Of a stretch of 64,000 bases of DNA, positions 53,591-64,000 are shown piece by piece. The stretch spans positions 54,103,416 to 54,167,415 of the forward strand of contig JALMGJ010000003.1 of assembly GCA_023362775.1 (NCBI GenBank), read 5' to 3'. A program made the position numbers and the translations under genes. The notes beneath the pieces were generated by a model that did no database searches, was not told the DNA's origin, and saw only the letters and a list, made by a program, of their open reading frames with translations. The stretch comes from Charina bottae. Taxonomy: Eukaryota > Chordata > Lepidosauria > Squamata > Charinaidae. The first letter of the stretch is position 1, and the number at the start of each line of letters is the position of its first letter.

Positions 53591-53715
53591 CAGGGTTTCT
53601 CAACCTTGGGAACTTTAAGATGTATGGACTTCAACTCCCAGAATTCCCCAGCCAGCATGAATTCTGGGAGTTGAAGTCCACACATCTTAAAAGTTCCCAA
53701 GGTTGAGAAACACTG
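53591..53715. mobile_element. Palindromic MITE, CAGTGTTTCTCAACC family
   Basis: 125-bp hairpin flanked by GTTTAGAT and GCCTAGAT. Confidence 0.87.
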
Positions 53716-55737
53716 GCCTAGATAGTGGCCAAAGGCAATCCATCTCTGGGAAAGTCTGCTAAAGAGCCAGTCAAGAACAGGAAGATTTCCCCTCTTAGGT
53801 GGATGTCAAAAGAAGCCACCACCACTTTGCCTTTTTCTCTCTCACAGAAGAAACTCCTGCCAACTCAAGGTTAGGTAATCAGTGTCCCCAATTCCGAAGA
53901 GTGTGGGATTGGTGATCCAGGAAATATATACTAATCAAGGAAGTAGCAGAAGCTAGATGCAAATAAGAATGTTGACTTATTTGGGGGAAAATGATCTGAG
54001 TTGCAACACCTTTATCATCTCTTGTCCTATTTTGTCCTGCCTTTTTTTCCCCCTCTCTGATCCTGCCTGGAGGAACAGCCAGTGAGTAAACCCCAGATGA
54101 TGTCAATTGTTATTTCATTCCCTTTCTCTTTTTGGCGTCACCTCCTGTATAGTTCTTTATCCTTGATGTTGATAATGAATCCCTGCATTGATTATCCAAT
54201 CAGCCTCTCATTCTGAAAAGATTTTATATCCAGCACACACATTCCCAACCCTTGCAGTTCATTAAGGTACAGAAAAGAAAAGCAGGAAATTTGTCTTTTT
54301 CCTTCTCCTGAGAAAACCAGCACAGAGAGGGACATTCTCTGGAAGAAAATGGATGGTGGCAGCATTTACCAAGGAGTTGTGGGAACATGGAGGAGTGTTG
54401 TGGGTAGAGGATGTAGAGATCTTCCTGAGACCAGGGACAAAATCCATACATTCTTGTGTATATTGTGTATACATTTGCAAATAGGCCCCATTCCATTATT
54501 GTTTTGTTCTATACTGGTCTTTGACTGAAATAAACTTTGACTGACTGACAAATAATTAGCATTATAGAAAGTCAAAATATTAGTCTACACTGACTTTTCC
54601 TTTTTCGTTAATGAGTGATGGCCAACTTGACTATTCAGAAAATGCAACCTCTATTATGGTACACACCATTCTAGAGTGGAAGAGATAGTTTAACTTATGA
54701 TTTTTCTTCACAACTTTTCCCCTTCCCCCATTTTTCCTCAGATATATTGCTTCAACTGTACCAGCAACATCCTGTAAGATAAATTCAGTATCTATTTTCT
54801 TCTCATACCAATTAATCCAAGCAACCCGTTTTGGGAGAATGTAAACACTATACCTAATGCCACTAATAAGAACAGTAAAAATAAAACTCGCCTAACATGG
54901 TTAGCTACCATATAGTGAATCTGACCCTTACGAAAGCTCTATTTTGCATTATAACCAATTTTCTTGAAGATAAAAACATGCTATCAGTTTGAAATGCCAT
55001 CACTGAACATACCTTTTATTTTAGATAAAAACCTAAAAAGTCCCTTGAAAGATTTTCCCCTCTCATGGAAAAATAGTTTGTATACACAGAAAAAAATGAG
55101 GTAACACAGTGGCTTATGCTACATCATGGCAAAAATTGATGTACAATTGACTAAAGCCAGAATCTCTTCTTTGGAATATGCACAAAGTCACCACCTGTAA
55201 GTTCATAATAGTGGCTTGTGACTGACCCCATTACTTGCTGCAGACTTATTCAATGTTTTAGTAGAAACAAGCCCATGTTTCCTTATCCAGAACTTGCCTC
55301 CTACAATTTACAATTTTAAGAGAGTTTTTCCTTACATCAGTAACATTAAGCTGTCCCTATTTTGTCTCAGCAGTCAGCAATATCAATTCTACTACTGATG
55401 GGGAATGGACAGTAAAATAAAGAGATTCCTAGCAAGAAAAGAAGTTATTTCAAAGCCCCCATTTGCAGAGCCTTGGACATCCCAACTACCTCTATGAAAA
55501 CTGGCACCTTGAAAGCAACAGTCTTTCTTCAAGCCCTGCATGTTAAACTACTACGCAGTTTTCTTTAGAGTTCGTACCCTGCTCCATTTGTCAAAATACA
55601 AGGAGCCATAAGTTAAGGCTACTTACAGATGACTTGCAAATGATACAAGGGCCATCTTGATAAAAAAAAGGACTGTGAAAGGGATCACCAGCATAGCCTG
55701 TCAACAGTGTACAGCAGAGATACAGATATGCCCTCAG
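53716..55737. other. ECHDC2-ZYG11 convergent spacer and ZYG11 3' UTR
   Basis: No gene was recognised. The sequence includes the probable ZYG11 3' UTR. A plus-strand TGACTGAAATAAACTTTGAC near 54520 could be the end of an LTR or other retroelement but was not assigned. Confidence 0.4.
55015..55020 (-). terminator. Candidate ZYG11 polyadenylation signal
   Basis: An AATAAA hexamer on the minus strand lies about 720 bases past the ZYG11 stop. It is the nearest canonical one I noticed; use is not shown. Confidence 0.3.
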
Positions 55738-63381
<7,644 letters not shown>

Positions 63382-63489
63382 CTCTGGCAGTAAAGAAAAA
63401 AATATATACATATCAGAGCAAGTAAAGTTCTGAAATCAGTTCAACTGTTTCCTATTTGTATATTAATGGTAAAGATTTCCCAAGTTAAA

Positions 63490-63710
63490 CTTGGCTCCTG
63501 ATACTGCATTCATGTCACTCCCTTGGCAGCACTACAGAAGTAGCTGACTACTGCCTTCTTCTAGGATGTTTTTTGCAATTTCACAGGCTAGCCAACAGCA
63601 CTGGAATTCCCAAGTGGTTCCTCCATCCAAGCACTAACTAGGACCAAAGATACTGAGTTTCCAAAATCAGCCAAGGTTAGCTAAGTACTGCCAGCTGCTA
63701 TTAATAAATG
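63490..63710 (-). mobile_element. 5S-rRNA-derived SINE
   Basis: Minus-strand TAGTTAGTGCTTGGATGGAG matches the 5S control region, followed by SINE body with GAAGAAGGCAGTAGTCAGC. Confidence 0.6.
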
Positions 63711-63744
63711 GTACCTATATTTTCAAAGTAATCCAAGCTGACTA

Positions 63745-64000
63745 CAGGTAGTCCTTGAGTTATGACGGCAATTGGGACCGGGATTGCTGTCGCTAAGTGA
63801 CGTCATAAAGTGTCGTGTCACATGACCGCATTGCTTAGCAACAGCAATCCAGGCAGTCCTGGTTGCCATTGTAATCCCAAGATATGTGCGGGTCATTAAG
63901 TGGGAAGCGGCAGGAGTCCCAGGTAAGGAGCATGGGGGTGCCGCAGGGGGGTAGGGGAGGCCCTGGCGCAGGCCATGCGTGAGTTGGGGAGGGGGATGCT
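63745..64000. mobile_element. TA-flanked MITE, CAGGTAGTCCTYG family, cut by window edge
   Basis: CAGGTAGTCCTTGAGTTATG follows TA at 63743. Inverted CGCTAAGTGACG and TTGCTTAGCAACAG segments follow; the right end is outside the window. Confidence 0.65.

Noticed and set aside
63382..64000. First exon of ZYG11
   Set aside because: No VHL-box-like or SLLDICL-like coding segment was found upstream of 63381; the interval is filled by a SINE and a MITE.

Overview
This 64 kb window is vertebrate nuclear DNA and almost certainly comes from a squamate reptile. The genes are split by spliceosomal introns. Between them lie repeats typical of lizards and snakes: tRNA-derived Sauria-type SINEs with a BovB-like tail, 5S-derived SINEs, BovB/RTE LINE pieces, CR1 and L2-like LINEs, many hAT miniature elements and a Tc1 transposon. 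Nothing prokaryotic, viral-genomic, CRISPR-like or operon-like was seen.

The layout is three conserved protein-coding genes in the order known from other amniotes (SCP2, ECHDC2, ZYG11A). SCP2 runs on the minus strand from 36876 down past the left edge. Thirteen coding exons are visible and encode 446 residues, which cover the whole peroxisomal thiolase domain and the start of the sterol-carrier domain; the last exons are off the left edge. ECHDC2 starts about 1.5 kb away on the plus strand and is complete: ten exons, 38415 to 50650, 301 residues, a mitochondrial crotonase-fold protein with both catalytic glutamates. A ZYG11-family gene runs on the minus strand from the right edge to a stop at 55738. 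Twelve exons and 682 residues are visible; the first exon is off the right edge. All exon boundaries were set by splice signals and confirmed by reading-frame arithmetic across junctions.

The two metabolic genes are transcribed divergently from a short GC-rich interval, so a shared promoter region is plausible. SCP2 (peroxisomal thiolase and lipid carrier) and ECHDC2 (enoyl-CoA hydratase-like) both belong to acyl-CoA metabolism. ZYG11 is a CUL2 ubiquitin-ligase substrate receptor with no metabolic link.

The introns are the most eventful part. A Tc1 element at 22999-24601 has an uninterrupted 340-residue DD34E transposase and 199-bp inverted ends. A sister copy at 6565-8449 is the same length (1603 bp) once a hAT MITE sitting in its transposase gene is removed. 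That copy in turn lies inside an L1-like ORF1-only element that also holds a solo LTR, an L2-like LINE and a hairpin insertion. Eleven copies of one CAGRGCTTTCCAAA-ended MITE family carry 8-bp target duplications, ten of them with a central TA. Two introns (one in SCP2, one in ZYG11) appear to use GC instead of GT donors. No wholly new biological system was found; the best leads are the transposon history and these gene-structure details.
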